Source: Gibbula magus (taxonomy: Eukaryota; Mollusca; Gastropoda; Trochida; Trochidae). From it: 64,000 nt of DNA. The notes beneath the pieces are model-generated. The model searched no databases. It saw only the letters and a program-made list of their open reading frames with translations, and was not told the origin of the DNA. Location of the stretch: positions 40,497,548-40,561,547 of the forward strand of contig OW388299.1 in NCBI GenBank assembly GCA_936450465.1. Direction: 5' to 3'. This document shows, one piece after another, positions 35,108 through 50,373 of this stretch (positions within the stretch are counted from its first letter, which is position 1; every line of letters begins with the position of its first letter). A program made the translations under genes and the position numbers.

Positions 35108-36155
35108 TTCGGAATGAGATATCAAGAGTACACACAAATAGTACTACAGTAGTTACAAATAATATTGACAAATAGTACTCCCACGAGTACAAACAAAAAG
35201 TACTGTAGTATTTACAAACAGAACAAGAGTAGTTACAAATAGTACTAACAAATAGTACTAGAGTACTCACAAACAGTACTAGAGTAGTTAGAAATAGTAC
35301 TAACAAATAGTACTAGAGTACTCACAAACAGTACTAGAATAGTTAAAAATAGTACTAACAAATAGTACTAGAGTTCTCACAAACAGTACTAGAGTAGTTA
35401 GAAATAGTACTAACAAATAGTACTAGAGTACTCACAAACAGTACTAGAATAGTTAAAAATAGAACTAACAAATAGTACTAGAGTACTCACAAACAGTACT
35501 AGAATAGTCAGAAACCGTACGAACAAATAGTACTAGAGTACTCACAAACAGTACTAGAGTAGTTAGAAATAGTTCTAACAAATTGTACTAGAGTACTCAC
35601 AAACAGTACTCACAAACAGTACTAGAGTAGTTAGAAATAGTACTAACAAATAGTAATAGAGTACTCACAAACAGTACTAGAGTAGTTAGAAACAGTACTA
35701 TCAAATAGTACTAGAGTACCCACAAACAGTACTAGAGTAGTTAGAAATAGTACTAACAAATAGTACTAGAGTACTCACAAACAGTACTAGAGAAGTTAGA
35801 AACAGTACTATCAAATAGTACTAGAGTACTCACAAACAGTACTAGAGAAGTTAGAAATAGTAATAACAAATAGTACTAGAGTACTCACAAACAGTACTAG
35901 AGTAGTAAGAAACAGTACTATCAAATAGTACTAGAGTACTCACAAACAGTACTAGAGTAGTAAGAAATAGTACTATCAAATAGTACTAGAGTACTCACAA
36001 ACAGTACTAGAGTAGTTAGAAATAGTAATAACAAATAGTACTAGAGTACTCACAAACAGTACTAGAGTAGTTAGAAATAGTATTCACAAATAGTACTCCC
36101 ACGAGTAGAAACGTACCAATAAATAGTACAAGAGTACTCACAAACAGAACTAGAG
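35108..36155. repeat. 55-bp minisatellite rich in AGTACT palindromes
   Basis: About 18-19 copies of a 55-bp unit. Within it GTACTAGAGTACTCACAAAC and AGTACTAGAGTAGTTAGAAA alternate, so each unit is built from two related halves. A clean period is seen at 35706, 35761 and 35816. AGTACT is a 6-bp palindrome and occurs several times per unit. Confidence 0.85.
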
Positions 36156-36201
36156 TGTTTCTATCGTGCAGCGTTTGATTAGTGATTTCAAGGCTACCCT
36201 T

Positions 36202-36461
36202 CAATCTCATTAAAATCATATCTTTGATTCGTTCCCAGGGTTAAACGTTTACAATTTAGGTTGTCACTCATTCAAGATCTGACGGAATCCCGTAGAGCCC
36301 CGTGTCCGCTTTCAGAAATCTGAAAGCATGCATTTTCAACGGGAAAGTGACAACTTTAGGCGAACACGGAGCTCTACTGGATTCAGTCAGATCTTGGATA
36401 ACCCAAATACATGTAGGTCTGGCCTTAGGAACGAATCAAAGATATGATTTTAATGAGATTG
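36202..36461. mobile_element. Foldback element next to the 55-bp minisatellite
   Basis: The left arm AATCTCATTAAAATCATATC with TTTGATTCGTTCC pairs with GGAACGAATCAAAGATATGA and TTTTAATGAGATTG. The inner CAAGATCTGAC and GTCAGATCTTG also pair. Its tips resemble family F. Confidence 0.65.
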
Positions 36462-36971
36462 GGCTACCCTTTAACAATATATTTCTAAATTGTTATCTAG
36501 TGCTAATATATGCTATGTGTCATTCTAAAAATATCATTTTACCATTCAAGGCTATCACAATCACCAATAATACAGGTTTCCTTTGTTTTTTTGTGATATT
36601 AGGATGTCATTTAACTATGTGGTAATTTAAATTCATTTGTTTATCAATCTTATCATTCAACAATTTAAGTTATGTCCCTCTTAAAATGAAGCTTAAAAAT
36701 CCTAATGTTGAAAATGGCCATAATTGCGGGCAGATTGCTGTAATCTAAAATGTTGAAATTATACACTCTGCTTGGAACATCTTTTTAGACGCTCATAAGA
36801 CTTTCAAATTAATGCATGTATCACAGATATCTAATATGACATCTAATGACGTCATTCCATTTTTATAACAGTTGATTTTTTAACGAATCACTGCTCATTT
36901 ACTTAGCGACTAAAGATAGGGGTCAGGTCAGTATTTATTAATTTTAGTTTTGAATAATGCTTACACCAATC
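36462..36971. other. Non-coding spacer
   Basis: No gene or clear repeat recognised. Confidence 0.35.
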
Positions 36972-37556
36972 TAAACTACCGGGCAAAATAAAGTAAGCCA
37001 ACTCATCTCAGTTGATTTTATTATAAACTGACGGGCAAAAGAAACACTCACCTGTTTTCGAGTAATTCAATATTTTAAAGAAATGAAATGTATTTGATAA
37101 TGGCACGATACAATAACACATTTCAGCAGTAGTTTGAATGACTTAATTGGTGACTGTTTTATTTTTTAACTAAAATATCATTATTTAAAATAGACAGGAG
37201 TAAGAAATCAAATTTGCACCAACATGACCCCTACCATGTTCAAAATGTTGTAAATGTGTGCAGGACGAAGCACATTTATTGATTTTCACACAGAGTATGT
37301 GTTATATGTCGATGAACAGTTGTGTTTTATCAAAATTAATTTGGAGGAATTTCAACATTTTAAATTTTAATTTTAATTTAAAAAACCCATTTCAAACCGT
37401 GTTGCGGTATTCTTTGACTGATTTAATGTTTTGAACTTATTTCACAAACTAGTCCGTTTTTTAATACGACGTTGAAAACTCGAGATATTTAACTTTGAAA
37501 ATTATACATATGATAAATACAACTGAGCAATATACTTTATTTTGCCCGCCAGTGTA
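36972..37556. mobile_element. Inverted-repeat element family C copy 2, doubled left end
   Basis: Two left ends are visible, at about 36972 (CCGGGCAAAATAAAGTA) and about 37024 (TAAACTGACGGGCAAAAGAA). One right end is present (TACTTTATTTTGCCCGCCAG), which matches the outer left end best. The interior shares ATGTTAAACATGG-type sequence in reverse with 26123-26636. Confidence 0.65.
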
Positions 37557-38567
37557 TCATGTATGATTTTCAATGTTGGTGTTTAAAGAGCCATTGAGTA
37601 TTCTTCATATATTATTTTGTTTACATACGTGCCGTAAGACCACGTGTGCTGATTAAAGTTCACATTCACTTGACTTGCATGTTCATACCATGTCACCAAA
37701 TATATGATTATTACTAGTTTCGAATAATATTTTTTTTTAAAACAGCCTCTCACATGTGTAGAAACTGAAATTACACATCCCGCATATATGCGCAGTAGTT
37801 ATTTAATTTAATAACCATTAACATTAACAACTGTATTTTGTCATACATATTGAAAGGTTTTTTAAGAAACAACAACAAATATTTCTGTCTGCAATAGACA
37901 CATTTGCAGCAAAAGGAACGCGCCTTGATGGTGACGTCACTTTATTTATCTTTCACAAATGTCTTTATGTCTTTTCGCATCGGCAAGTTATCACATTCTT
38001 GTGTTCACATATTTACCAAGCTATGGGATAGGAACTTCTGAACAAATATACAGAACGATGGAGACTTGGCGTAGGATTGACGAAAACATATGTTGTCAAT
38101 ATCAGAGCGTAAAACTGTCAACATACAGACAACATACACAGATGTGCGTTAACGTGTTTCACCCGCTGTTGGCTTCACGTGCCTAGGCGATGCTTGATTC
38201 AGTACACCAGGTGTACGCCGCCATATGCGGAGTGACCGGCGCACGACTCATAGTTTGTTTGTAGTGACAACGTACAGATGAATTTCAAGTGTCACAGAAA
38301 AGTCAAATAAATACAGTGAAATGAAAATTGCGAATTCCCATTGTTAGATTTTATCAATAACACAAAAGTTTCAAAATGGTCTTTAATTTTAAAATGCCTT
38401 TTATTTATGGTCTTTACTATATTTGGAATTCTCTTGAGAATCTACGCACGCGACCTCTTATAATGCGAAATAATATGAAAATAGAGTCATGGGCTCTGTA
38501 GCTCATTAAGACTTCATTTATGTATTATCTCAGTTTGGATATCTAAGTTATCTCAAGAAATACATTG
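37557..38567. other. Non-coding spacer
   Basis: A mildly GC-richer stretch near 38150-38260; its short open frame (37959-38186) has no recognisable features. Confidence 0.35.
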
Positions 38568-39065
38568 TTAAAGGTGCATCCACTGTGTTTCATAAAATTG
38601 TATTAGGCTTTAATACGTTCCGACTCACCATATGTGTTGTTTACAGTGCAAATAAATTCAGTCGGCTTCCATATTCATCGCGAATCACCAAATAAATCAT
38701 AATTACTAGTTTCCAATTAAAATAAAGTAACATCATTATGCATGTGTAGAAACCGAAAGTATACGTCCGATTGACATGCATAGTAGTTATATGACCTTTA
38801 AAACATGAACAACAAAAAATTATCAGTTTGTCTGTTATAAACAAGATTTCAAAATTACGTGTGACTCATTGGCCCGGGCAACACGCGGTACATTGTGCGG
38901 TTATCGATCAGAAATCACTACTTTTACCTTCATATCGTCAATATACTAAGTCGACTAAGATCAAAATGGCAATTTTCGGCAACAGTTAGTGCTTCCCGAT
39001 AACATAATACAATTTATAACGTTTAGAATATGTGACCCCAAACAACACAATGGATGGAGCTTTAA
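38568..39065. mobile_element. MITE family E copy 1
   Basis: TTAA-bordered, with ends AAAGGTGCATCCACTGTGTT and AACACAATGGATGGAGCTTT. The interior (ACTAGTTTCCAATTAAAAT, GTCTGTTATAAACAAGATTT) is shared with 55783-56701 and, inverted, with 57356-59194. Confidence 0.75.
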
Positions 39066-39069
39066 CAAG

Positions 39070-39435
39070 CAAAAATATAGGTTTGTAGATTGTGACCCCT
39101 GTGACAGCATTTGGGGTCACAGGGTCATAAAATCTACAATTTCCTATTGGCCAAGGAGTCTGTAAACTCTTTTTCAACAGTTTTCATACTTGAGAAATAA
39201 GGAAAAATAGGCTTTTAGGTCATGATCCCTGTAACCCATATGTGGTACGATAGGGTCACGAATCGAAATCTACAATTTAGAATCCCAATTCGCCAATAAG
39301 TATTACAACATTTGTCTTTCTAGTCCTTTGTGTACTGGAGAAGAAGATCATGACCTTTGTGACCCACAATTAGGGTTAAAGGGTCACAAAATCTACAATT
39401 TAGAATCCTCATTGTCCAATGAATCTGTACATACA
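39070..39435. repeat. About three tandem copies of a 120-140-bp unit
   Basis: The words AGGGTCATAAAATCTACAAT, AGGGTCACGAATCGAAATCT and AGGGTCACAAAATCTACAAT recur near 39121, 39252 and 39379, each preceded by a TGACCCCTGTGAC-like block. Confidence 0.6.
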
Positions 39436-39869
39436 AAAATCAGCTCTTTGTACTCCCTGGAAAAGTCTAAAAAGCGACAAATTTACAAACGGACGATGAT
39501 CGAAGGGTCGGTCTGGTTTTGCTACATCCTAAATAACATGACATTTACACTAAAATACACAAGAGGGTGAGAACAACTTTGAATTGCAGCTGTACCCTAA
39601 TTGTATTTCCTACATCCATTTACTGTTATTTTAAGAAAATCAAGAGTTTAATGTTGTTGCTGGTGTATGTGATAGTTGAACGTTCCTTCAGCTTTGGCTC
39701 GTCTTTTTAAAAAATACATGTACTCACAAAGAAAGTAAAATAGGTTTGTTTGTAAAACTGCAGGCTTCTGACAAAAGGTATCAAATTCCTCTTTATATCC
39801 GTCTGATGAGCTCTCTTTATTCAACTTTCAAACAAAATTAAGTTGTCAATCTTTATTTCAGTACTTAAA
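39436..39869. other. Non-coding spacer
   Basis: AT-rich; nothing recognised apart from the 3' flank of the LINE relic. Confidence 0.35.
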
Positions 39870-41450
39870 AGACCTCAGGTCTATAGTACAAAATATACAG
39901 TGCACTGACATTTCATGAAATAATGCGATTTCTATGTACAAACGCATAAAAGATAAACATGGACAGGTTTTCAATTTCTTTTTTGTTTACACTGTTTAAA
40001 AGTAGAGACAATTTTAGCTTATTTGGATTTACATAGTATTTTTCTTTGATATATTTCTTACTTATATTTCTGTTGCTGTAAAAAGGACAAATCAGTAAAA
40101 AATGGTATTCATCTTCTATAATATTAGACGTACATATTTGACAAAATCTCTTGTTCTCTACTTATATTCTTATATCTACCCGTTTCAATACAAAGTTCAT
40201 GAGACGAGCATCGGAATCGTGCTAAACTAATTCTGTATTTCTTTACATTTAAACAAGATAAGTAATATTCGGTATGGATATTGCTTTTAAAGGTTAGGTA
40301 CGTGTCACATTTACTTGAAAGTGATAATTTTTCCATCCAATTTTGAAAATATATATCTTTTAGTCTTTGTGTAAATTCACTTATGAATTCAGGATCTACA
40401 CCTATTTCTTGATTTTGCCAAATATTCCCAAATCCCACAGAAAATAGTGTTGCTTTAACGTCGGTAACCCAATTCTTGTGACCATTCTTGTCGTATAAGA
40501 GCATCATTTCATAACATTTTTTAGGTAGGCGGTATTAGGGCATGTTTAGAAGCTTTATCCAATACCGAATAACTTTGCAATATGAGTGGATATATAAAGG
40601 GAATCTGCCACATTCTCCATAAATCATTAAGTTTGGAGTATTTTGTTTAACACCTGAGAACTTTTTACATGCATAAAGATGAACCATTTCTAGTTTTGCG
40701 AAAGAATTTAACCCCTAGATTTCTGCCCCGTATAAGAGAATAGGGTATATTTTGGCATCGAATATTTTTTTTAATGTGTTAATACTTAGGTCACCTAGTA
40801 TACTCATCTGTCTTATAATACCAACAAGTACTTTTTCCCCTGTATTGATGCATAATTTGTATGGTAGACCATGATAATTGATTAGTGAAAAATACTCCAA
40901 GATATGTGTAGGAATTTGTTATATCTAATTCACAATCTTTATAAAACCATTTTTCATTCTTCGAAAGTTGTCCACCCTTTTTAAATACAAACACCTTTGT
41001 TTTATCCAAGTGAACTGATAATTTTGAATTGTCACAAAAAACTTTCAACTTCATTAATTTGTTTTTGAAGACCTGCAACAGTACTTGAAATAAGCACAAT
41101 ATCGTCTGCAAAAAGTAAAAGGAATATTTGGAAAACATCAGGATGTAGTTGTACACCATGTGAACAGTTATTCTCGATCTGCATAGCCAATTCATTTATG
41201 AAAAATGAGAATAAAAACGGGCTCAGTACACAACCTTGCCTCACTCCAATCTGTATATCAAAGGTTTCTGATAATATGTTATTATTTCTGACACAAGCTT
41301 TGACATTTTCATATATGCTTCGCAGAAGGTTATTCATCGTTGGGCTTACGCCACTCACTTGACACTCACTCACACTTGACGCAACTCACACTTAGGCCAC
41401 AATTTATCCCTTTTTACAGAATCGAAAGCTTCTTTTTTTCTTTTTTTAAA
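39870..41450 (-). mobile_element. Decayed non-LTR retrotransposon (LINE) reverse transcriptase
   Basis: Read on the minus strand, 5' truncated and split by frameshifts and stops. The RT motifs appear in order: AFDSVKRDKLW (about 41433-41400), GVRQGCVLSPFLF, FADDIVLIS (about 41110), then LDKTKVFVFKKGG and SYTYLGVFF, PILLYGAEI (about 40720), and the 3' region SLARFRCSSHELCIETGRY (about 40190). The clade was not determined. An endonuclease domain and a 5' end are absent. Confidence 0.85.
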
Positions 41451-43280
<1,830 letters not shown>

Positions 43281-43285
43281 TTTGC

Positions 43286-43345
43286 TATAAAATGGGGTGT
43301 TCTCCGAGTCCACGGCAGGGGAATCTGTCACTGCATCAGATCACC
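43286..43345 (+). promoter_or_regulatory. Candidate core promoter and 5' UTR of gene C
   Basis: TATAAAA at 43286-43292 lies 54 bp before the start codon, so a short unspliced 5' UTR of about 30 bases is likely. Gene B instead appears to have a 5' UTR intron. Confidence 0.5.
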
Positions 43346-43526
43346 ATGAAGCTCCTTTTATTCCTTATGCTCCTACCATGCATTCTCTGCAGCAATGACG
43401 AACGAGAGGACAAATATCAGCTGAGTAGAATCACCCAAAAACACTACTACAATGGCTGCACGCCGTTCTACGATTACTATGATGAATGTTGTTCAATCGA
43501 AGCGTCTGGCTGTCGTTGGAATTATG
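43346..43526 (+). CDS. Gene C exon 1 (signal peptide and Cys-rich start)
   Basis: The donor GTAAGT follows 43526, leaving phase 1 as in gene B exon 1. It contains NGCTPFYDYYDECCSIEASG, aligned with the CWNDPTGNCC segment of gene B. Confidence 0.85.
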
Positions 43527-46500
43527 GTAAGTAGATTTTCCTAAAGGAAACTTTCGCGTTTTGTGGATTTACAGTTGTCCAATAAATAAACATACCCGTA
43601 TCTAGAAAATGTCTACTGCGTATTTAGAATTTTTCTAGAACGTATTTAGACATTTTCTGGAACCTATCTAGAAACTTTCTAGTGCATATCTAGAAATGTC
43701 AGAAATTTTCTAAAACATTTTAATTTTTAATTTTTGCGAGATATTCAAATATTGTTTTCATATTCCGAAACTGCATGTTGACTTGTAGAAAAGAAATAGC
43801 GACTAATGCACGGTATTTGTATTCTCACGTGCAAAATAAACTTCCCATTGTTTAAAGAGAGTATAAAACGAAACTCTATTGTCGGAGAAGGTATAGTTTG
43901 GAATGTATTTGATAGACACATGCTTTGTAAAGAAGAACTCAGAATGTGTACAACCAGATGCACATGGGGTGCTAAAATCGCTTTTCAATATGGGTTTTGG
44001 TCACACTGTTTGGTATTAAAAAGAAGAAATTTAATTAATAAAAGTTGCGTCGACATAAATAACCTTCTTGGACATAAATGTGCTGACGCATCATTACTTC
44101 TACATCATAACAAGCCAAACATCGCGTTGTTTTGACGCTTCAATCTCTTCTAGTTAAGGAGATTCCAAAATGATGGTTTCTTGAAACGTGTCTTTATCAC
44201 AAATATGAACTGATACTGTTTTAAAAATTCAAAGTTAGTCTAAAGAGTTGACATGCATCTTCCTACTGCAAGGTGAAAATGTATCGATATAAAATCTACC
44301 CAGGATAGAGTTCGAAATCTTTTCGTTACGGATTCCGTTACGGTCGTGACGTTGTGAAGATGAAGGCATGCATCCTCCACACAGGCGGTCTGTGCATCTC
44401 GGACTTCCTCCTTCGTAGTGCTTACAGACCCCTGCCACTAGCCGTTCCCTCCGCCTGCTAAAATTTAGCAGAAACTTTAGTGGATACAAGCAAGATCGAG
44501 TGCAATGCTGTTATTTTAATAGTTCGTTCAGAAATAAAAGCTTTTCAAAATATATCAACTTCAGTTAGTATAAGGTGAACAAATCTACAAAACATTACGA
44601 TTATAGTTGGTGTTATTTTATACAGCGTGTGTCGTCCGTTGCCGAGTAGTTTATCGGTTTGCTTGCTTTACATCCGGGGTGAAGGACATCGAATGCTGTA
44701 CGGAGCTAACGGTCAGCGGGCAAAGGTCATATGCAAATGACCTAACGGTAGGGGTGTGTAAGCTTGACTTGACATGCGCACGCCGCTGCTTGGAGGATGT
44801 AGAGTAACGTCAATCTCTTCCAACTGAGTTAACTCCCTTCAGATTTTCGAGCAAAACCTCTGTTCCGATTTTCTCGACTAGAAATGGAAAGTCCAGATTG
44901 GTTACATTTTAGTTGTGCAATAAGCGACGCCGTTGTAAAAATGATATTAACCAATGACACGTTATAATGCTAATTTAGGAAACCGAAAGGTAAAATAACC
45001 TTTATTAGAAACGAGAAATTATTCATAGTAGAACAGAGGTTAGGTTTGAAATCTGAAGGAGGAAACTCTGTGGAAGAGAATTGAGTTTCGTTACCTACAT
45101 GTATGTTCATTTTAAAGGCACTGTAGCACACCGTTCTCTCTGAAAAAAATACTCTCACAAAAACGTAAATAAGTGTTATCAATGGCAAAATTATAATCCT
45201 GAATCACTCATAAGAGTTCTAAAACGAGTGACATGGTTCGGTTGGGCCCTGCGAGTCCATTTCCCATCGAGCGACCATTTTGAATTTTGTCATTGAAATG
45301 GCCGCTCGAAGGTAGTTGTATATAACTGATATGACTGATGTATCGATACTTTAAAGGCGCTGTAGGACGTTTTTTTGCATATTTTGCTATTTATCATTAA
45401 AGTTTATACGATATATTGTTATGTTTGAGGGTAAAAGATCGCATTACACCACCGAATAAGCCGTATCCATAGAAAACACAAATGATGCGACCTATAAAGC
45501 GACAGTGATGTGGAACTCTTCAGTGAGAGTGGTAGATTTGTAGGTCTCATGCGAATTTGAGAGTTCAGACAGCAAGATAATTGGCCATTCTATCATAGTA
45601 CCATAATTAAAAATCTACTTTGAGTGTTTAGGTATCGCTACAGCGGCCTGATCACTTGAACTACCTTTGAGCGGCCATTTTAATGTGAACACATTAAAAT
45701 GACCGCTCGAAGGTAAATGGACTCGCATGGCTTAACCGTATAATGTACATTCGTTTTAGAACTCTGTTTTTTTATTATTGAGGAATATTGTTTAGCCATC
45801 GGTAACATTGATTTACCTTTTCGTGAGATCACTATATTTCAGTAAGAAAACGTTAACACTGAATAGTGGAGTTTTAAATATAGTACTATGGTCAACCATC
45901 TTGCTGTCTGAACAGTGAAAATCGAATGAGACCAACATATCTACTTCGCACACAAAAGAGTTCCACAAAATTGTCGCCTTATACATCGCGTCATTTCTTC
46001 CAATACGGATAACCGTTTTCTATAATGTATAGATTTTTATAATAAATGGCAAATTTGAGAAAAAATAATATATGCAAAAAAAACATGCTACAGTACCTTA
46101 AAAACATAGTATCAATGGTGTCAATGTGGAATAAGATATATTCGAGATACACGTTGCTTGACCGCGGACACGTGATAAAATACGTCTAAAATAAATGAAA
46201 GCATTAATTTTTAAATTTTATTATGTATATATGTATGGATTGTTTTCCCTTCAGCTGAAGCGCCGTGGTATTACCGAAGTTACAACTTTGCTGGTTTCTT
46301 TTACTACAATCACGGGATCGTGTACTGCTTATGTCGAGAACAGTGTAACACAGCAACAACGCAGCCAACGACAACCACAACACAGGCACCGACAACCACA
46401 ACACAGGCACCGACAACATCCATGACAACTTCTCTGACAACCTCTCTGACAACTTCTCTGACAACTTCTGCTACAACTGCAAGCACTCGATGTAAGTCAA

Positions 46501-48745
46501 AAGTTAATGCACAGCTGCATCCCTAAAGTTTTTTCACCTACTTGTGTTTCCTTTTGTGGTGCATTTTCGCTTCGGGAAAAAAAGACAGTTTATCTTTGAG
46601 CTCATAGTAAATAATAACAGTTTTGGCAGCCCTTTGGCGTGGTCGGAGGTCAAACTTTCCAAAACTACTGTTTTTATTTCCTTTAAAATACCAAGTACCT
46701 GGGAATTACATCAGTGATTATATCCATTTTAATTTCATTCAATGTATGAGATGATTTGTCTCTCAGTCCTTCACTATGGAAACTTTTATTTTAAAATAAT
46801 GGAAATTTGAATTTTCAAATCTTGACCCCCTTCCATTTCTTTCATAATGCTTGAGAAAATACGTACATGTAGGTGAAGCAAACACATGTTTAAAATGAGT
46901 GTTCATGGCTCAGTTAAGCCATGTGGATCGTTTTTGTCATTCGAAATAATAAAATGTGTTTACAATAAAAATGTTTGCTTTATACGCAACACCGTTATTA
47001 CTACTACGGATAATTGGTTTGTGTAACAGGATGTTTTACCCTCTAAAGTAAATTTAAATGGCACAAACTATCATAATAATAAGGAAATTTGAAGAAAAAA
47101 TGTTTTGCAAAAAAACGTGCTACTGTCCCTTTAATGTACATTGGAAACAAAAGGACGCCATCTTGTTAGTACTTCATAAGAAAAAGTAAACGATTATAAG
47201 ATTGTTGACTCGATGATCGTAACTATCGATATCAATATCGCGATATGGAATAGACGGTCTGTTCTATTTTTAGTAACGTACTTGAAAACTGCTAAGATGA
47301 TCTTGTAGTATAACTCAATGATCGAGCAAGTAATAATACAATGTATTTCCGAAATATACACTACTTTAATAACACACGAGATGGTGATTACATTATTTCA
47401 AATTGAACAAATTTGAGTACCAAAATGAGACAATCACTTTAACTTCATGTTGCAAGGTACTACTAATTAACTAGAGGTGTAACTGTGGTAACGGCCTTAC
47501 TGCTGGTAGCATACACCGAGGGGCAAAAGAAACGATACTAACCACGAAATTTCACACAAAATATTTCTGCCGGATAAAGTCGATTTTGAATGTCTGTGAT
47601 GAAGATATATCTCGTAAAGAGATATACACAATTCCATCCATGAGAGAATAATACTTAACACTATTCAAAGACACACGGGGTGCTAAAATTGCTATTTTAA
47701 AGTGCTTTTCAGGACATAAAGTTTGGTATTTAAGGTAAAATGTTATCAGATACGGACATAATATTAGTATAATATGTTGTCCGCATAATGTACCTTCTTG
47801 GACTTGAATTACGTCATTACGTCAAATTGACGTCATAAACAAACCAAAGAGACCCTTTTTAGTCTCCTGTCTCACCTAATTAATGATATTCGAAAACGAC
47901 GATTTCTTAAAACGTGTGTTTCTTAAAAATATGAGCAGATAATATGAAATTTAGTATATTTGAAGACAGCTCTGTATCAGTCGTATGTATCGCTCATGGA
48001 TTGAAGCATCGTGTATGGTATCAGTTCTTTTGTCCCTGCGTGTATATCATTTTTTATTGCAGACTGCCCACTGCCCGCTACAAGTAGGATCTTGGGCGGA
48101 ACTACAATCCAAACATGCGATGAGGCGCCAGGAATGGTCAGTTTCGTACTGGCCGGTACAGATATCGTATTATGCACTGGCGTTGTGACGTCACAGACTA
48201 CTATCAGCGTTCCCGACATTTGTGTTCCAATAATCGGAGGAACCAAGTTAGTAAATATAAATATTTTTCAGCAGTTTCACATCTCTTCTTGTGAGTAACT
48301 GGGTAAGGCCATTTAAATGTGACTTTTTCGTTTTAAAAAACAGTGAAATGTTTTTCATAAAACTGAAATTGAGTCAAACATCAAGATTTCTAAACTACCT
48401 AATTTATTTAGGTATAAAAATGAGTCATTGTAGTTTAATTGTGTCGCTTAATAATAATAATAATAGTAATAATAGAAGTAGTATTCGCAGTAGCAGTATA
48501 AGTAGTAGTAGCAGCAATAGTAGTAGTAGTAGAAGTAGCAGTAGTTGTTGTAACGGTAGTAGTAGAAATAATAGTAGTAGCAATAGTAGTAGTAGTAGTA
48601 GTAGTAGTAGATGTAGAAGTAGCAGTAGTTGTTGTAATGGTAGTAGTAGAAATAATAGTAGTAGCAATAATAGTAGTAGTAGTAGTAGTAGTAGAAGTAG
48701 CAGTAGTTGTTGTAATGGTAGTAGTAGAAATAATAGTAGTAGCAA

Positions 48746-48781
<36 letters not shown>

Positions 48782-49062
48782 CAGCAGCTGTAGTCGTAGT
48801 AATAGTAGTATTAGTAGTAGCAGTAGTAGTAGTAATAGTAGTAGCAGTGGTAGTAGTAGTAGTTGTAGTAGTAGTAGTAGTAGCAGCAGCAGCAGTAGTA
48901 GTAGTACAATGTAGTAGAAGTAGTAGTAGTAGTAGTAGTAGTAATAGTAGTAGCAGTGGTAGTAGTAGTAGTTGTAGTAGTAGTAGTAGCAGCAGCAGCA
49001 GCAGTAGTAGTAGTAGCAGCAGCAGCAGTAGTAGTAGCAGCAGCAGCAGTAGTAGTAGTAGC

Positions 49063-49129
<67 letters not shown>

Positions 49130-50340
49130 TAACACAATCTTTTATTTTTCAGCATCGTTGCACAGGATGGCACAGTGGTACAAGCTGGTTTAACAGGTAG
49201 AAACTTTCACAAAATGCTTTTCAAATTTAAATATTGAAATGGCCACTTCTATTTGGGGCCGGGCGCCATCCAACTCCATCACTCTATTTGTATCCGCTAC
49301 CTACTACTGTGATTCCCTAAGCCAAATAAGGCCTAAAAAAATATTTAAAAAATCAAAATTCTGGTCTTTTCAGGCTGACAAAAATGATGCGATTTTATTA
49401 TTTTTTTACGACATTTTATTTAGGGAGGGGGGGGGGGGGGGGGGGGGGGGGCGAAGAGTTAAACAAACAAAAAAATATATAATTAGTTATATAAATTAAG
49501 CACAAACCCTCTTAAATATGTGTTACTATTCCAAATAGACAATAATCTCACCCCTACAATCCATCTCAACAGAAACGAGTGACATTTTCTATGTCCAATG
49601 TTTTCTGAGGCTAGACAGTTAAAGTTATCTGCCCTTTACTTTTGAAAACATAGAGAAAAAAAAGACCTGAGGCGTGCGTTTGAAACTGATGCGGGCGGAA
49701 ACCAGAAACAAATTCTTTTTTGGGGGGCCTAACAGTCGTTTTGCTCTCGACTGGATACTCATTATACACAGAGGGGCAAAAGAAAGTATACGAAATGTTC
49801 AACAGATTCAAATAAAAAATATTTATGCCTGATAAAGTCGATTTTCAATGAGATGAGGATACATTTCGTAAAGATATATACAAAATTAATGCATGAGAGT
49901 AAGATACTTAATACGCGGTGGCACGTGGTCCTGTGCATAGCTCAGTCGACCGCTATCAGTGAAGTTCATCAACAACGGGCGTGGCTCGCTGGATGGGTAG
50001 GTTACCCGCATCATTGCTGAATAAAAACTGAGAGTTTGAAGGGTGATTCCCTGCCCCACCCTGAGACATGAGTTGAGAGGCTCGTGGTGTCACCTTGGGC
50101 AAGGGACTTTATTCGAAATGTGCCTCTGTTCACTCAGCAGTACAATTGAGTAACTGGTTTGGAAGTGTAGGCAATGTGACAGATAACCTTCGAGCGCCTT
50201 AATAGGTAGCCCTGGTTGCTTACTCCAAGGGGAGTTGAGAATGAAGAAGGAACGATGTTGGTCCTTATACCAGGGCAATAATGTGAATTCATAGCGCCAC
50301 TGAGCACCTTGATGGTGGATATTAGGCGCTCTATAAATGA

Positions 50341-50373
<33 letters not shown>

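Noticed and set aside
35108..36155. CRISPR array
   Set aside because: Units are contiguous 55-bp repeats without unique spacers, in a eukaryotic context.
48425..49200. Poly-Ser, poly-Tyr/Leu and poly-Val/Thr frames
   Set aside because: They are translations of the AGT/AGC array in gene C intron 3.
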